64,000 bases of DNA, taken from positions 22,549 through 86,548 of the forward strand of contig NZ_JAMDGY010000069.1 in NCBI RefSeq assembly GCF_028656955.1, read 5' to 3'. The translations under genes and the position numbers were made by a program. The stretch is from Pseudomonas fontis (GTDB lineage Bacteria; Pseudomonadota; Gammaproteobacteria; Pseudomonadales; Pseudomonadaceae). Below the pieces are notes generated by a model. It had not been told where the DNA came from. It saw nothing but the letters and a program-made list of their open reading frames with translations, and made no database searches. Below are positions 8,343-17,650 of the stretch, piece by piece (positions within the stretch are counted from its first letter, which is position 1; the number at the start of each line of letters is the position of its first letter).

Positions 8343-8729
8343 GTGAAAAAAGCCGTGAAAAGCCAACGACCTGTAAACCTAGACCTAAGGACCATCAAAC
8401 TCCCGATCACCGCTTACACGTCCATTCTCCACCGCATCTCCGGCATTATTTTGTTCCTGGGCCTGGCCATCATGCTTTATGCATTGGGCAAATCCCTGGG
8501 TTCGGAAGAAGGCTTTGGAGAGGTGAAGGCGTGTCTGACCAGTCCGCTGGCCAAGCTCGTGATTTGGGGCCTGCTGTCCGCCTTGCTGTATCACCTGGTG
8601 GCCGGTGTGCGCCATCTGATCATGGACATGGGCATCGGTGAGACGCTGGAAGGCGGCAAACTGGGCTCGAAAATTGTCATCGTCATCTCCGTGGTGGTGA
8701 TCGTTCTGGCGGGAGTTTGGATATGGTAA
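8343..8729 (+). CDS. sdhC: Succinate dehydrogenase cytochrome b556 subunit
   Basis: A 128-residue membrane anchor of complex II. It has three transmembrane helices and the SdhC signature SQRPVNLDLRTIKLPITAY with HRISGIILFLGL in helix I. YHLVAGVRHLIMD carries the heme b ligand histidine. The start is GTG. The stop overlaps the first codons of sdhD, which indicates coupled translation of the two anchors. It opens the sdhCDAB operon. Confidence 0.96.
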   Translation: MKKAVKSQRPVNLDLRTIKLPITAYTSILHRISGIILFLGLAIMLYALGKSLGSEEGFGEVKACLTSPLAKLVIWGLLSALLYHLVAGVRHLIMDMGIGETLEGGKLGSKIVIVISVVVIVLAGVWIW

Positions 8730-9091
8730 CCAATGTCACGAACCTGTCGCGTTCGGGCCTCTATGACTGGATGGCGCAGCGCGTATCTGCGGTCGTTCTC
8801 GCGGCTTACTTCATTTTCCTGATCGGCTACCTGGTGGCGCACCCTGGCATGGAATATGCCCAGTGGCACGCCCTGTTCTCCAACAACGCGATGCGTATCT
8901 TCAGTCTGCTGGCACTGGTTGCCCTGGGCGCTCACGCCTGGGTCGGCATGTGGACCATCGCAACTGACTACCTGACGCCTATGGCGTTCGGCAAGTCGGC
9001 GACTGCAATACGTTTCCTGTTCCAGGCGGTATGTGGTGTCGCGATGTTCGCGTACTTCGTCTGGGGTGTGCAGATTCTCTGGGGTATCTGA
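8723..9091 (+). CDS. sdhD: Succinate dehydrogenase membrane anchor subunit
   Basis: A 122-residue second anchor of complex II with three hydrophobic helices. The segment LGAHAWVGMWTIATDYL holds the histidine that in the family ligates heme b with SdhC, and the tyrosine at the ubiquinone site. The ATG at 8723 overlaps the last codons of sdhC by seven bases; an in-frame TTG six bases earlier is less likely. sdhA follows after three bases. Confidence 0.95.
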   Translation: MVTNVTNLSRSGLYDWMAQRVSAVVLAAYFIFLIGYLVAHPGMEYAQWHALFSNNAMRIFSLLALVALGAHAWVGMWTIATDYLTPMAFGKSATAIRFLFQAVCGVAMFAYFVWGVQILWGI

Positions 9092-9094
9092 TTC

Positions 9095-10867
9095 ATGGCT
9101 ATCATTCCAACGATTTCTTTCGACGCCATCATTGTTGGTGGTGGCGGTGCCGGCATGCGCGCAGCGCTGCAGCTGGCCCAGGGCGGTCACAAGACTGCCG
9201 TGATCACCAAGGTCTTCCCGACCCGTTCGCACACTGTGTCGGCCCAGGGTGGCATCACCTGCGCCATCGCTTCGGCTGACCCGAACGATGACTGGCGCTG
9301 GCACATGTACGATACCGTCAAGGGTTCCGACTACATCGGTGACCAGGACGCTATCGAATACATGTGTCAGGAAGGCCCGGCCGCGGTGTTCGAGCTGGAC
9401 CACATGGGTCTGCCGTTCTCGCGTACCGAAACTGGCCGTATCTACCAGCGTCCATTCGGTGGCCAGTCCAAGGACTTCGGTAAAGGCGGCCAGGCTGCCC
9501 GTACCTGCGCAGCGTCCGACCGTACCGGTCACGCACTGCTGCACACCCTGTACCAGGGCAACCTGAAGGCAGGCACCACGTTCCTCAACGAGTACTACGC
9601 AGTTGACCTGGTGAAGAACCAGGACGGCGCGTTCGTCGGTGTGATCGCGATCTGCATCGAAACCGGCGAAACCCTGTACATCAAAGCCAAGGCCACCGTT
9701 CTGGCCACCGGCGGTGCAGGTCGTATCTACTCGTCCACCACCAACGCCCTGATCAACACCGGTGACGGTATCGGCATGGCCCTGCGTGCAGGCGTGCCAG
9801 TACAAGACATCGAGATGTGGCAGTTCCACCCAACCGGTATTGCCGGCGCAGGTGTACTGGTCACTGAAGGTTGCCGCGGTGAAGGCGGTTACCTGATCAA
9901 CAAGCACGGCGAGCGTTTCATGGAACGTTACGCGCCTAACGCCAAAGACCTTGCCGGTCGTGACGTTGTGGCCCGTTCCATGGTTAAAGAGATCATCGCC
10001 GGCAACGGCTGTGGCCCTAACGGCGACCACGTGATGCTCAAGCTCGACCACCTGGGCGAGGAAGTGCTGCACAGCCGCCTGCCAGGTATCTGTGAGCTGT
10101 CCAAGACCTTTGCCCACGTTGACCCAGTGGTCGCGCCGGTGCCGGTGGTTCCAACCTGCCACTACATGATGGGCGGCGTTGCCACCAACATTCATGGCCA
10201 GGCCATGACCCAGGACGCCGATGGCGTTGACCACATCATCCCGGGTCTGTTCGCGGTAGGTGAAGTGGCGTGCGTATCGGTTCACGGTGCCAACCGTCTG
10301 GGCGGCAACTCGCTGCTCGACCTGGTCGTGTTCGGTCGTGCTGCTGGCCTGCACCTGGAAAAAGCGCTGAGCGACGGTATCGAATACCTCGACGCCAGCG
10401 ACACCGACATCGAAGTCGCCCTGAGCCGCTTGAACAAGCTCAACCAGCGCACCGACGGTGAAGACGTTGCGACCCTGCGTCGCGAGCTGCAAAGCTGCAT
10501 GCAGAACTACTTCGGTGTATTCCGTACTGGCGAATACATGCAGAAGGGTATCGCGCAACTGGCAGAGCTGCGTGAACGCATCGCCAACGTCAAGATCAAC
10601 GACAAGTCCCAGGCCTTCAACACCGCGCGCATCGAAGCGCTGGAGCTGCAGAACCTGCTGGAAGTTGCCGAAGCGACCGCCATCGCTGCAGAAGTCCGTA
10701 AAGAGTCCCGCGGCGCTCACGCCCGTGAAGACTTCGAAGACCGTGACGACGAAAACTGGCTGTGCCACACCCTGTTCTTCCCAGGTGAGAAGCGGGTTAC
10801 CAAGCGCGCAGTCAACTTCGCGCCGAAGACCGTACCGGCGTTCGAACCAAAAGTCCGGACTTACTAA
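9095..10867 (+). CDS. sdhA: Succinate dehydrogenase flavoprotein subunit
   Basis: The 590-residue catalytic subunit oxidises succinate to fumarate. Visible motifs are the N-terminal dinucleotide fold (IIVGGGGAGMRAALQLA), the covalent-FAD histidine in TRSHTVSAQGGI, the substrate segment WQFHPTGIAGAGVLVTEGCR, the active-site Arg region, and the C-terminal HGANRLGGNSLLDLVVFGR. Length is standard. It lies between sdhD and sdhB with spacings under 15 bases. Confidence 0.98.
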   Translation: MAIIPTISFDAIIVGGGGAGMRAALQLAQGGHKTAVITKVFPTRSHTVSAQGGITCAIASADPNDDWRWHMYDTVKGSDYIGDQDAIEYMCQEGPAAVFELDHMGLPFSRTETGRIYQRPFGGQSKDFGKGGQAARTCAASDRTGHALLHTLYQGNLKAGTTFLNEYYAVDLVKNQDGAFVGVIAICIETGETLYIKAKATVLATGGAGRIYSSTTNALINTGDGIGMALRAGVPVQDIEMWQFHPTGIAGAGVLVTEGCRGEGGYLINKHGERFMERYAPNAKDLAGRDVVARSMVKEIIAGNGCGPNGDHVMLKLDHLGEEVLHSRLPGICELSKTFAHVDPVVAPVPVVPTCHYMMGGVATNIHGQAMTQDADGVDHIIPGLFAVGEVACVSVHGANRLGGNSLLDLVVFGRAAGLHLEKALSDGIEYLDASDTDIEVALSRLNKLNQRTDGEDVATLRRELQSCMQNYFGVFRTGEYMQKGIAQLAELRERIANVKINDKSQAFNTARIEALELQNLLEVAEATAIAAEVRKESRGAHAREDFEDRDDENWLCHTLFFPGEKRVTKRAVNFAPKTVPAFEPKVRTY

Positions 10868-10878
10868 GGGTGGCCGCT

Positions 10879-11583
10879 ATGTTGAAAGTCGAAGTTTATC
10901 GTTACAACCCGGATACCGACTCGTCGCCTAAAACCCAGGTGTTTGAAGTCGACACCGGTGGCAAGGACCTGATGGTGCTGGACGTGCTGGCCCTGATCAA
11001 GGAGCAGGACGAAGGTTTCTCCTATCGTCGCTCCTGCCGTGAAGGCGTTTGCGGTTCCGACGGCATGAACATCAACGGCAAAAACGGCCTGGCGTGCATC
11101 ACGCCGCTGTCCGCTGTCGTAAAAGGTAACAAACTGGTTGTGCGTCCGTTGCCGGGTCTGCCAGTTATCCGTGACCTGGTCGTCGATATGAGCATCTTCT
11201 ACAAGCAGTACGAGAAGGTGAAGCCATTCCTGCAGAACGACACGCCGGCCCCGGCCATCGAGCGTCTGCAGTCGCCGGAAGAGCGTGAGAAGCTGGACGG
11301 TCTGTACGAGTGCATCCTGTGCGCTTGCTGCTCGACTTCCTGCCCATCCTTCTGGTGGAACCCTGACAAGTTCCTGGGTCCAGCTGCACTGCTGCAAGCG
11401 TATCGCTTCCTGGCAGACAGCCGTGACACCAAGACCCAGGAGCGCCTGGCGTCCCTGGATGACCCGTTCAGCGTATTCCGCTGCCGCGGGATCATGAACT
11501 GCGTAAACGTTTGCCCTAAAGGTCTGAACCCGACCAAGGCAATCGGTCACGTACGTAACATGCTGCTGCAAAGCGGCACCTGA
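10879..11583 (+). CDS. sdhB: Succinate dehydrogenase iron-sulfur subunit
   Basis: A 234-residue electron-transfer subunit. It has a [2Fe-2S] ferredoxin-like domain (SCREGVCGSDGMNINGKNG) and two further cysteine motifs, CILCACCSTSCPSFWWNP and CRGIMNCVNVCPKGLNP, for the [4Fe-4S] and [3Fe-4S] clusters. The ATG at 10879 is chosen over the in-frame GTG at 10870 because the family starts with MLxVxVYRYNP. It ends the sdh genes; transcription may continue into sucA past the hairpin at 11613. Confidence 0.97.
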   Translation: MLKVEVYRYNPDTDSSPKTQVFEVDTGGKDLMVLDVLALIKEQDEGFSYRRSCREGVCGSDGMNINGKNGLACITPLSAVVKGNKLVVRPLPGLPVIRDLVVDMSIFYKQYEKVKPFLQNDTPAPAIERLQSPEEREKLDGLYECILCACCSTSCPSFWWNPDKFLGPAALLQAYRFLADSRDTKTQERLASLDDPFSVFRCRGIMNCVNVCPKGLNPTKAIGHVRNMLLQSGT

Positions 11584-11612
11584 TTCAAAGTGTTGTACCC
11601 GTAGTACGCCGA

Positions 11613-11634
11613 GGTGCGGGCATGTGCCCGCACC
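11613..11634 (+). other. Intercistronic hairpin between sdhB and sucA
   Basis: A perfect inverted repeat GGTGCGGGCA / TGCCCGCACC with a 2-base centre, 30 bases after sdhB. There is no T run, so it is not a classical terminator. It could stabilise the sdh mRNA or act as an RNase or attenuation site. The rest of the 245-base gap to sucA shows no gene. Confidence 0.7.
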
Positions 11635-11828
11635 AAGGTGAAACCCGAGTGAGGGCCAAAAGCCCGAGCTTGTACCTATGAAGATATGAGACCAGCAGGG
11701 GCGTCCGGGCTGGTACCCGGTAAATCAGCGGGAAACTAGGTGGCTTTGGTTCAGTCGCTGCACACGGACTCAACCCAGGCTTGCTGTGGTTCTTGCCGAT
11801 CGAGGCCCCGAACCGAGGGTGACCAAGC

Positions 11829-14660
11829 ATGCAAGAAAGCGTGATGCAGCGCATGTGGAACAGCGCCCACCTTTCAGGTGGTAACGCTGCCTATGTGGAA
11901 GAGCTCTACGAGCTCTACCTGCACGACCCTAACGCTGTGCCAGAAGAGTGGCGCACTTACTTCCAGAAGTTGCCCGCTGAAGGCAGCACTGCCACCGATG
12001 TATCGCACTCGACGATCCGCGACCATTTCGTACTGCTGGCAAAGAACCAGCGCCGCGCCCAACCGGTTTCCGCCGGGAGCGTGAGCAGTGAACACGAGAA
12101 GAAGCAGGTTGAAGTGCTGCGACTGATCCAGGCCTACCGTATGCGCGGCCACCAAGCCGCGAAGCTCGACCCCCTGGGGTTGTGGCAGCGCCCTGCGCCA
12201 GTAGACCTGTCGATCAATCATTACGGCTTGACCAATGCCGATCTTGATACGACCTTCCGTGCCGGCGACCTGTTCATCGGCAAAGAGGAAGCGAGCCTAC
12301 GCGAAATCTTCGACGCTTTGCAGCAGACATATTGCCGCACCATTGGCGCCGAATTCACCCACATCGTCGACTCCGAGCAGCGCAGCTGGTTCCAGCAGCG
12401 TCTGGAGAGCGTTCGTGGGCGCCCAGCTTTCTCCGCGGATATCCAAAGCCACCTGCTCGAGCGCATCACTGCAGCAGAAGGCCTGGAAAAGTACCTGGGT
12501 ACCAAATACCCGGGCACCAAGCGTTTCGGCCTGGAAGGTGGCGAGAGCCTGATTCCGATGCTGGACGAGCTGATTCAGCGCTCCGGTTCCTACGGCACCA
12601 AGGAAGTTGTAATCGGCATGGCCCACCGTGGCCGTCTGAACGTGCTGGTCAACACCTTCGGCAAGAACCCGCGCGAGCTGTTCGACGAGTTCGAAGGCAA
12701 GAAGAAGGTCGAGCTGGGTTCCGGTGACGTCAAATACCACCAGGGCTTCTCGTCCAACGTGATGACCGCAGGCGGCGAAGTCCACCTGGCCATGGCGTTC
12801 AACCCTTCCCACCTGGAAATCGTCTCGCCAGTGGTAGAAGGTTCGGTGCGCGCCCGTCAGGACCGTCGCAACGACAGCGTGGGTGACAAGGTTCTGCCGA
12901 TCAACCTGCACGGTGATGCTGCCTTCGCCGGTCAAGGCGTGGTCATGGAAACCTTCCAGATGTCGCAGACCCGCGGTTTCAAGACCGGCGGTACTGTTCA
13001 CATCGTGATCAACAACCAGGTTGGTTTCACCATCAGCAACCCGCTGGACTCGCGTTCCACCGAGTACTGCACCGACGTCGCCAAGATGATTCAGGCGCCG
13101 ATCCTGCACGTTAACGGTGATGATCCGGAAGCCGTGCTGTTCGTGACCCAGCTGGCCGTCGACTACCGCATGCAGTTCAAGCGTGACGTGGTCATCGACC
13201 TGGTCTGCTACCGCCGTCGCGGTCACAACGAAGCGGATGAGCCTAACGGCACCCAACCGCTGATGTACCAGCAGATCACCAAGCAGCGCACCACCCGCGA
13301 GCTGTACGCCGAAAGCCTGATCCAGTCCGGTCGTCTCGATGTCGAGCGCGTCCAGGCCAAGGTCGACGAGTACCGCAATGCGCTGGACAACGGTCTGCAC
13401 GTGGTAAAAAGCCTGGTCAAAGAGCCGAACAAGGAACTGTTCGTCGACTGGCGTCCGTACCTGGGCCACGCCTGGACTGCGCGTCACGACACCCGCTTCG
13501 ACCTGAAGACCCTGCAAGAGCTGTCGGCCAAGTTGCTCGAGCTGCCAGAAGGCTTCGTGGTTCAGCGCCAAGTGTCGAAGATCTACGAAGACCGCCAGAA
13601 GATGCAGGCCGGTGGCTTGCCGATCAACTGGGGCTATGCCGAAACCATGGCCTACGCCACCCTGGCCTTCGAAGGTCACCAGATCCGCATGACGGGTCAG
13701 GATATCGGTCGCGGCACGTTCTCGCACCGCCACGCGGTACTGCACAACCAGAAAGACGCCAGCACCTACATTCCGCTGCAGAACCTCTATAAAGGTCAGC
13801 CACGTTTCGACTTGTACGATTCGTTCCTGTCCGAAGAGGCCGTGCTGGCATTCGAGTACGGCTACTCGACTACCCAGCCAAATGCACTGGTTATCTGGGA
13901 AGCACAGTTCGGCGACTTCGCCAACGGTGCACAAGTGGTTGTCGACCAGTTCATCACCAGCGGCGAGCACAAGTGGGGCCGTCTGTGCGGTCTGACCATG
14001 CTGTTGCCACACGGTTATGAAGGGCAGGGGCCTGAGCACTCCTCGGCACGTCTGGAGCGTTACCTGCAGCTGTGCGCCGAGCACAACGTCCAGGTCTGCG
14101 TCCCGACTACCCCGGCACAGATCTACCACCTGCTGCGTCGTCAGGTCATTCGTCCGCTGCGTAAGCCGCTGATCGTACTGACACCCAAGTCGCTGTTGCG
14201 CCACAAGCTGGCCATCTCGACCCTGGAAGACTTGGCCGAAGGCTCGTTCCAGACGGTAATCCCGGAAATCGATACCCTCGATCCGGCCAAGGTTACCCGC
14301 CTGGTCCTGTGCAGCGGCAAGGTCTACTACGATCTGCTGGAAAAACGCCGTGCCGAAGGTCGTGAAGACATCGCCATCGTGCGTATCGAGCAACTGTATC
14401 CGTTCCCTGAAGACGATCTGGTTGAAATCCTCGCGCCATACACCAACTTGCAAAACGTGGTGTGGTGTCAGGAAGAACCGATGAACCAGGGCGCTTGGTA
14501 CAGCAGCCAGCACCACATGCGTCGCATCCTGACTCGTCACAAAAAGGACCTGGTCCTTGAGTACGCCGGTCGTGACGCGTCGGCAGCACCTGCCTGTGGT
14601 TACGCTTCGATGCACGCCGAGCAGCAGGAAAAACTGCTGCAAGATGCCTTCACTGTTTAA
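11829..14660 (+). CDS. sucA: 2-oxoglutarate dehydrogenase E1 component
   Basis: A 943-residue thiamine-diphosphate decarboxylase of the 2-oxoglutarate dehydrogenase complex. It carries the short N-terminal E2-binding segment (NAAYVEELYELYLHDPNAVP), the substrate-binding region around GMAHRGRLNVLVN, the TPP/Mg motif beginning GDAAFAGQGVV and ending in the NNQVGFT stretch, and the C-terminal pyrimidine domain with QDIGRGTFSHRHAVLH. Length is normal. Its long leader and upstream hairpin allow control separate from sdh. Confidence 0.98.
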   Translation: MQESVMQRMWNSAHLSGGNAAYVEELYELYLHDPNAVPEEWRTYFQKLPAEGSTATDVSHSTIRDHFVLLAKNQRRAQPVSAGSVSSEHEKKQVEVLRLIQAYRMRGHQAAKLDPLGLWQRPAPVDLSINHYGLTNADLDTTFRAGDLFIGKEEASLREIFDALQQTYCRTIGAEFTHIVDSEQRSWFQQRLESVRGRPAFSADIQSHLLERITAAEGLEKYLGTKYPGTKRFGLEGGESLIPMLDELIQRSGSYGTKEVVIGMAHRGRLNVLVNTFGKNPRELFDEFEGKKKVELGSGDVKYHQGFSSNVMTAGGEVHLAMAFNPSHLEIVSPVVEGSVRARQDRRNDSVGDKVLPINLHGDAAFAGQGVVMETFQMSQTRGFKTGGTVHIVINNQVGFTISNPLDSRSTEYCTDVAKMIQAPILHVNGDDPEAVLFVTQLAVDYRMQFKRDVVIDLVCYRRRGHNEADEPNGTQPLMYQQITKQRTTRELYAESLIQSGRLDVERVQAKVDEYRNALDNGLHVVKSLVKEPNKELFVDWRPYLGHAWTARHDTRFDLKTLQELSAKLLELPEGFVVQRQVSKIYEDRQKMQAGGLPINWGYAETMAYATLAFEGHQIRMTGQDIGRGTFSHRHAVLHNQKDASTYIPLQNLYKGQPRFDLYDSFLSEEAVLAFEYGYSTTQPNALVIWEAQFGDFANGAQVVVDQFITSGEHKWGRLCGLTMLLPHGYEGQGPEHSSARLERYLQLCAEHNVQVCVPTTPAQIYHLLRRQVIRPLRKPLIVLTPKSLLRHKLAISTLEDLAEGSFQTVIPEIDTLDPAKVTRLVLCSGKVYYDLLEKRRAEGREDIAIVRIEQLYPFPEDDLVEILAPYTNLQNVVWCQEEPMNQGAWYSSQHHMRRILTRHKKDLVLEYAGRDASAAPACGYASMHAEQQEKLLQDAFTV

Positions 14661-14702
14661 TGCCATCGCGCACCAGAAACCGAATTTAAGGAACCACTGA
14701 TA

Positions 14703-15911
14703 ATGGCTATCGAGATCAAAGCCCCTACTTTCCCGGAATCGGTTGCCGATGGCACCGTTGCCACCTGGCACAAAAAACCGGGCGACGCCGTCAAGCGTGA
14801 CGACCTGATCGTCGACATCGAGACCGACAAGGTCGTCCTGGAAGTACTGGCCACTGCCGACGGCGTGCTGGGCGCTATCGTCAAGAACGAAGGCGACACC
14901 GTTCTGTCCGACGAAGTCCTGGGCTCCATCGAAGCAGGCGGCGTTGCTGCTGCCGCTCCGGCTGCCGCCGCTGCTCCTGCTGCTGCCTCGGTTGCTGCCG
15001 ACGCTGGCGAAGATGACCCGATCGCTGCACCGGCTGCTCGCAAGCTGGCTGAAGAGAACGGTATCGACCTGGCTTCCGTTGCTGGCACCGGCAAAGGCGG
15101 TCGTATCACCAAGGAAGACATCGTGGCTGCCGTGGCTGCCAAGAAGTCCGCACCTGCTGCTGCGCCGGCTGCCAAGCCTGCCGCTGCTCCAGTAGTTGCC
15201 GCTGGCGACCGCACCGAGAAGCGTGTGCCGATGACCCGCGTTCGCGCTACCGTGGCCAAGCGCCTGGTAGAAGCACAGTCGAACATGGCGATGCTGACCA
15301 CCTTCAACGAAGTCGACATGACCGAAGTCATGGCCCTGCGTTCGAAGTACAAGGACCTGTTCGAGAAGTCCCACAACGGCGTGCGCCTGGGCTTCATGTC
15401 GTTCTTCGTCAAGGCTGCCACCGAAGCGCTGAAACGCTTCCCGGCTGTCAACGCCTCGATCGACGGTTCCGACATCGTCTACCACGGCTATGCCGACGTC
15501 GGCGTTGCCGTGTCCAGCGACCGTGGCCTGGTGGTACCTGTTCTGCGTAACGCCGAGCAGATGAGCCTGGCTGAAATCGAGAACGGCATCGCCACCTTCG
15601 GCAAGAAGGCCCGTGACGGCAAGCTGTCCATCGACGAGATGACCGGTGGTACCTTCACCATCACCAACGGTGGTACTTTCGGTTCGATGATGTCGACCCC
15701 GATCGTCAACCCGCCGCAGGCCGCGATTCTGGGTATGCACAACATCATCCAGCGTCCAATGGCGATCAATGGTCAAGTGGTCATCCGTCCGATGATGTAC
15801 CTGGCGCTGTCTTACGATCACCGCCTGATCGACGGTAAAGAAGCTGTGACCTTCCTGGTGACCATCAAGAACCTGCTGGAAGACCCAGCGCGTCTGCTGC
15901 TGGACATCTGA
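14703..15911 (+). CDS. sucB: 2-oxoglutarate dehydrogenase E2, dihydrolipoyl succinyltransferase
   Basis: A 402-residue E2 core enzyme. Domain order is one lipoyl domain (about 1-76, lipoylated Lys in VDIETDKVVLEV), an Ala/Pro-rich linker, a peripheral-subunit-binding domain (about 108-142, PAARKLAEENGIDLASV), a second Ala/Pro linker, and the catalytic domain ending SYDHRLIDGKEAV with the active-site His. The linkers are flexible swinging arms. It starts 42 bases after sucA. Confidence 0.98.
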   Translation: MAIEIKAPTFPESVADGTVATWHKKPGDAVKRDDLIVDIETDKVVLEVLATADGVLGAIVKNEGDTVLSDEVLGSIEAGGVAAAAPAAAAAPAAASVAADAGEDDPIAAPAARKLAEENGIDLASVAGTGKGGRITKEDIVAAVAAKKSAPAAAPAAKPAAAPVVAAGDRTEKRVPMTRVRATVAKRLVEAQSNMAMLTTFNEVDMTEVMALRSKYKDLFEKSHNGVRLGFMSFFVKAATEALKRFPAVNASIDGSDIVYHGYADVGVAVSSDRGLVVPVLRNAEQMSLAEIENGIATFGKKARDGKLSIDEMTGGTFTITNGGTFGSMMSTPIVNPPQAAILGMHNIIQRPMAINGQVVIRPMMYLALSYDHRLIDGKEAVTFLVTIKNLLEDPARLLLDI

Positions 15912-15924
15912 TAGCGTTTCCCGG

Positions 15925-15954
15925 GCCGGTGTTCGCCGCAAGGCGTGCACCGGC
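15925..15954 (+). other. Intercistronic hairpin between sucB and lpdG
   Basis: An imperfect stem-loop: GCCGGTG pairs with CACCGGC, then a 2x2 internal loop, then CGCC with GGCG around a GCAA tetraloop. No T run follows. It may set the relative levels of E2 and E3 mRNA. Confidence 0.6.
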
Positions 15955-16035
15955 TTGCGGTCGAAAAAGATTCAGCTTCGTCCCACGGCAGCCCCCACAA
16001 GGGGTTGCCCGGTTTGATTCGATAAGGAATGTGTT

Positions 16036-17472
16036 ATGACCCAGAAATTCGACGTGGTAGTGATTGGCGCAGGTCCTGGCGGCTACGTAGCTGCTATCAA
16101 GGCTGCGCAACTTGGTCTGACGACTGCCTGTATCGAGAAGTACACTGACGGCGAGGGCAAGCTGGCCCTCGGCGGTACCTGCCTGAACGTTGGCTGCATT
16201 CCTTCCAAGGCGCTGCTGGACAGCTCCTGGAAATACAAGGAAGCCAAAGACAGCTTCAACGTCCACGGCATCTCGACCGGCGAAGTCAAAATGGACGTCG
16301 CCGCAATGGTTGGCCGCAAGGCCGGCATCGTCAAGAACCTGACCGGCGGTGTTGCCACCCTGTTCAAGGCCAACGGCGTTACTTCGATCCAGGGCCACGG
16401 CAAACTGCTGGCTGGCAAGAAAGTCGAAGTCACCAAGGCTGACGGCACCACCGAAATCATCGAAGCCGAGAACGTGATCCTGGCTTCCGGTTCGCGTCCG
16501 ATCGACATTCCGCCGGCTCCGGTCGACCAGAACGTCATCGTCGACTCCACCGGCGCCCTGGAATTCCAGGCCGTACCTAAGCGCCTGGGCGTTATCGGTG
16601 CTGGTGTCATCGGTCTGGAGCTGGGCTCGGTCTGGGCTCGCCTGGGTGCTGAAGTCACCGTTCTGGAAGCACTGGACACCTTCCTGATGGCAGCGGACAA
16701 CGCTGTTTCCAAGGAAGCGCTGAAAACCCTGACCAAGCAAGGTCTGGACATCAAGCTGGGCGCTCGCGTCACCGGTTCCAAGGTCAACGGCAACGAAGTT
16801 GAAGTGACCTACACCGACGCCAACGGCGAACAGAAAATCACCTTCGACAAACTGATCGTTGCGGTCGGCCGTCGTCCGGTGACCACTGATCTGCTGGCTG
16901 CCGACAGCGGCGTGACAATCGACGAGCGCGGTTTTGTCTTCGTCGACGATCATTGCGCTACCAGCGTACCGGGCGTGTTCGCCATCGGTGACGTGGTTCG
17001 CGGCATGATGCTGGCCCACAAGGCCTCGGAAGAGGGCATCATGGTTGTCGAGCGCATCAAGGGCCACAAGGCCCAGATGAACTACGACCTGATCCCATCG
17101 GTTATCTACACCCACCCGGAGATCGCGTGGGTCGGTAAAACCGAACAAACCTTGAAGGCTGAAGGCGTTGAGGTTAACGTGGGCACCTTCCCGTTCGCGG
17201 CGAGCGGCCGTGCAATGGCTGCCAACGACACCGGTGGTTTCGTCAAGGTCATCGCCGATGCCAAGACCGACCGCGTTCTGGGTGTACACGTGATTGGCCC
17301 AAGCGCTGCCGAACTGGTACAGCAGGGTGCAATCGCAATGGAATTCGGCACCAGCGCCGAAGATCTGGGCATGATGGTCTTCTCCCATCCGACCCTGTCT
17401 GAAGCGCTGCACGAAGCCGCACTGGCAGTGAATGGCGGCGCCATCCACGTAGCCAACCGTAAAAAGCGTTAA
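16036..17472 (+). CDS. lpdG: Dihydrolipoyl dehydrogenase (E3)
   Basis: A 478-residue flavoprotein disulfide reductase that reoxidises the lipoyl group of E2. It has the FAD fold VVVIGAGPGGYVAAIKAA, the redox-active disulfide in GGTCLNVGCIPSKALL, the NAD fold LGVIGAGVIGLELGSVWARL, the second FAD motif GVFAIGDVVRGMMLAHKA, and the C-terminal active-site His-Glu in HPTLSEALHEAAL. The symbol follows Pseudomonas use, where this E3 also serves other complexes. A 178-base gap with only minor hairpins precedes sucC. Confidence 0.96.
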   Translation: MTQKFDVVVIGAGPGGYVAAIKAAQLGLTTACIEKYTDGEGKLALGGTCLNVGCIPSKALLDSSWKYKEAKDSFNVHGISTGEVKMDVAAMVGRKAGIVKNLTGGVATLFKANGVTSIQGHGKLLAGKKVEVTKADGTTEIIEAENVILASGSRPIDIPPAPVDQNVIVDSTGALEFQAVPKRLGVIGAGVIGLELGSVWARLGAEVTVLEALDTFLMAADNAVSKEALKTLTKQGLDIKLGARVTGSKVNGNEVEVTYTDANGEQKITFDKLIVAVGRRPVTTDLLAADSGVTIDERGFVFVDDHCATSVPGVFAIGDVVRGMMLAHKASEEGIMVVERIKGHKAQMNYDLIPSVIYTHPEIAWVGKTEQTLKAEGVEVNVGTFPFAASGRAMAANDTGGFVKVIADAKTDRVLGVHVIGPSAAELVQQGAIAMEFGTSAEDLGMMVFSHPTLSEALHEAALAVNGGAIHVANRKKR

Positions 17473-17650
17473 ATAATAAGAAACCACGGCGGACGGCCCG
17501 TCGTGAGTCTTGCGTGCATGACTCACCGCGGAAACTCCGCCGGACTCAAGCCTGACGGGGAAAACCTCGCTGGTAAGCGGTCACAGGTGGCGCGGCACTC
17601 CCAAAGAGCGCAGCGCCGAAGCGCAGTACCTAACGAAGACGGTAAAAAGC

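Noticed and set aside
8717..8729. sdhC/sdhD overlap as a frameshift
   Set aside because: Short overlaps are normal in this operon, and both proteins have correct length and termini.
8591..10768. 725-codon open frame antisense to sdhA
   Set aside because: Shadow of sdhDA; composition rich in His, Val and Gly typical of antisense reading, no ribosome site.
12297..15950. Very long open frame on the minus strand (1217 codons) opposite sucA-sucB
   Set aside because: High-GC genes with strong third-base bias leave the antisense frame open. The translation has no known fold and it covers two certain genes.
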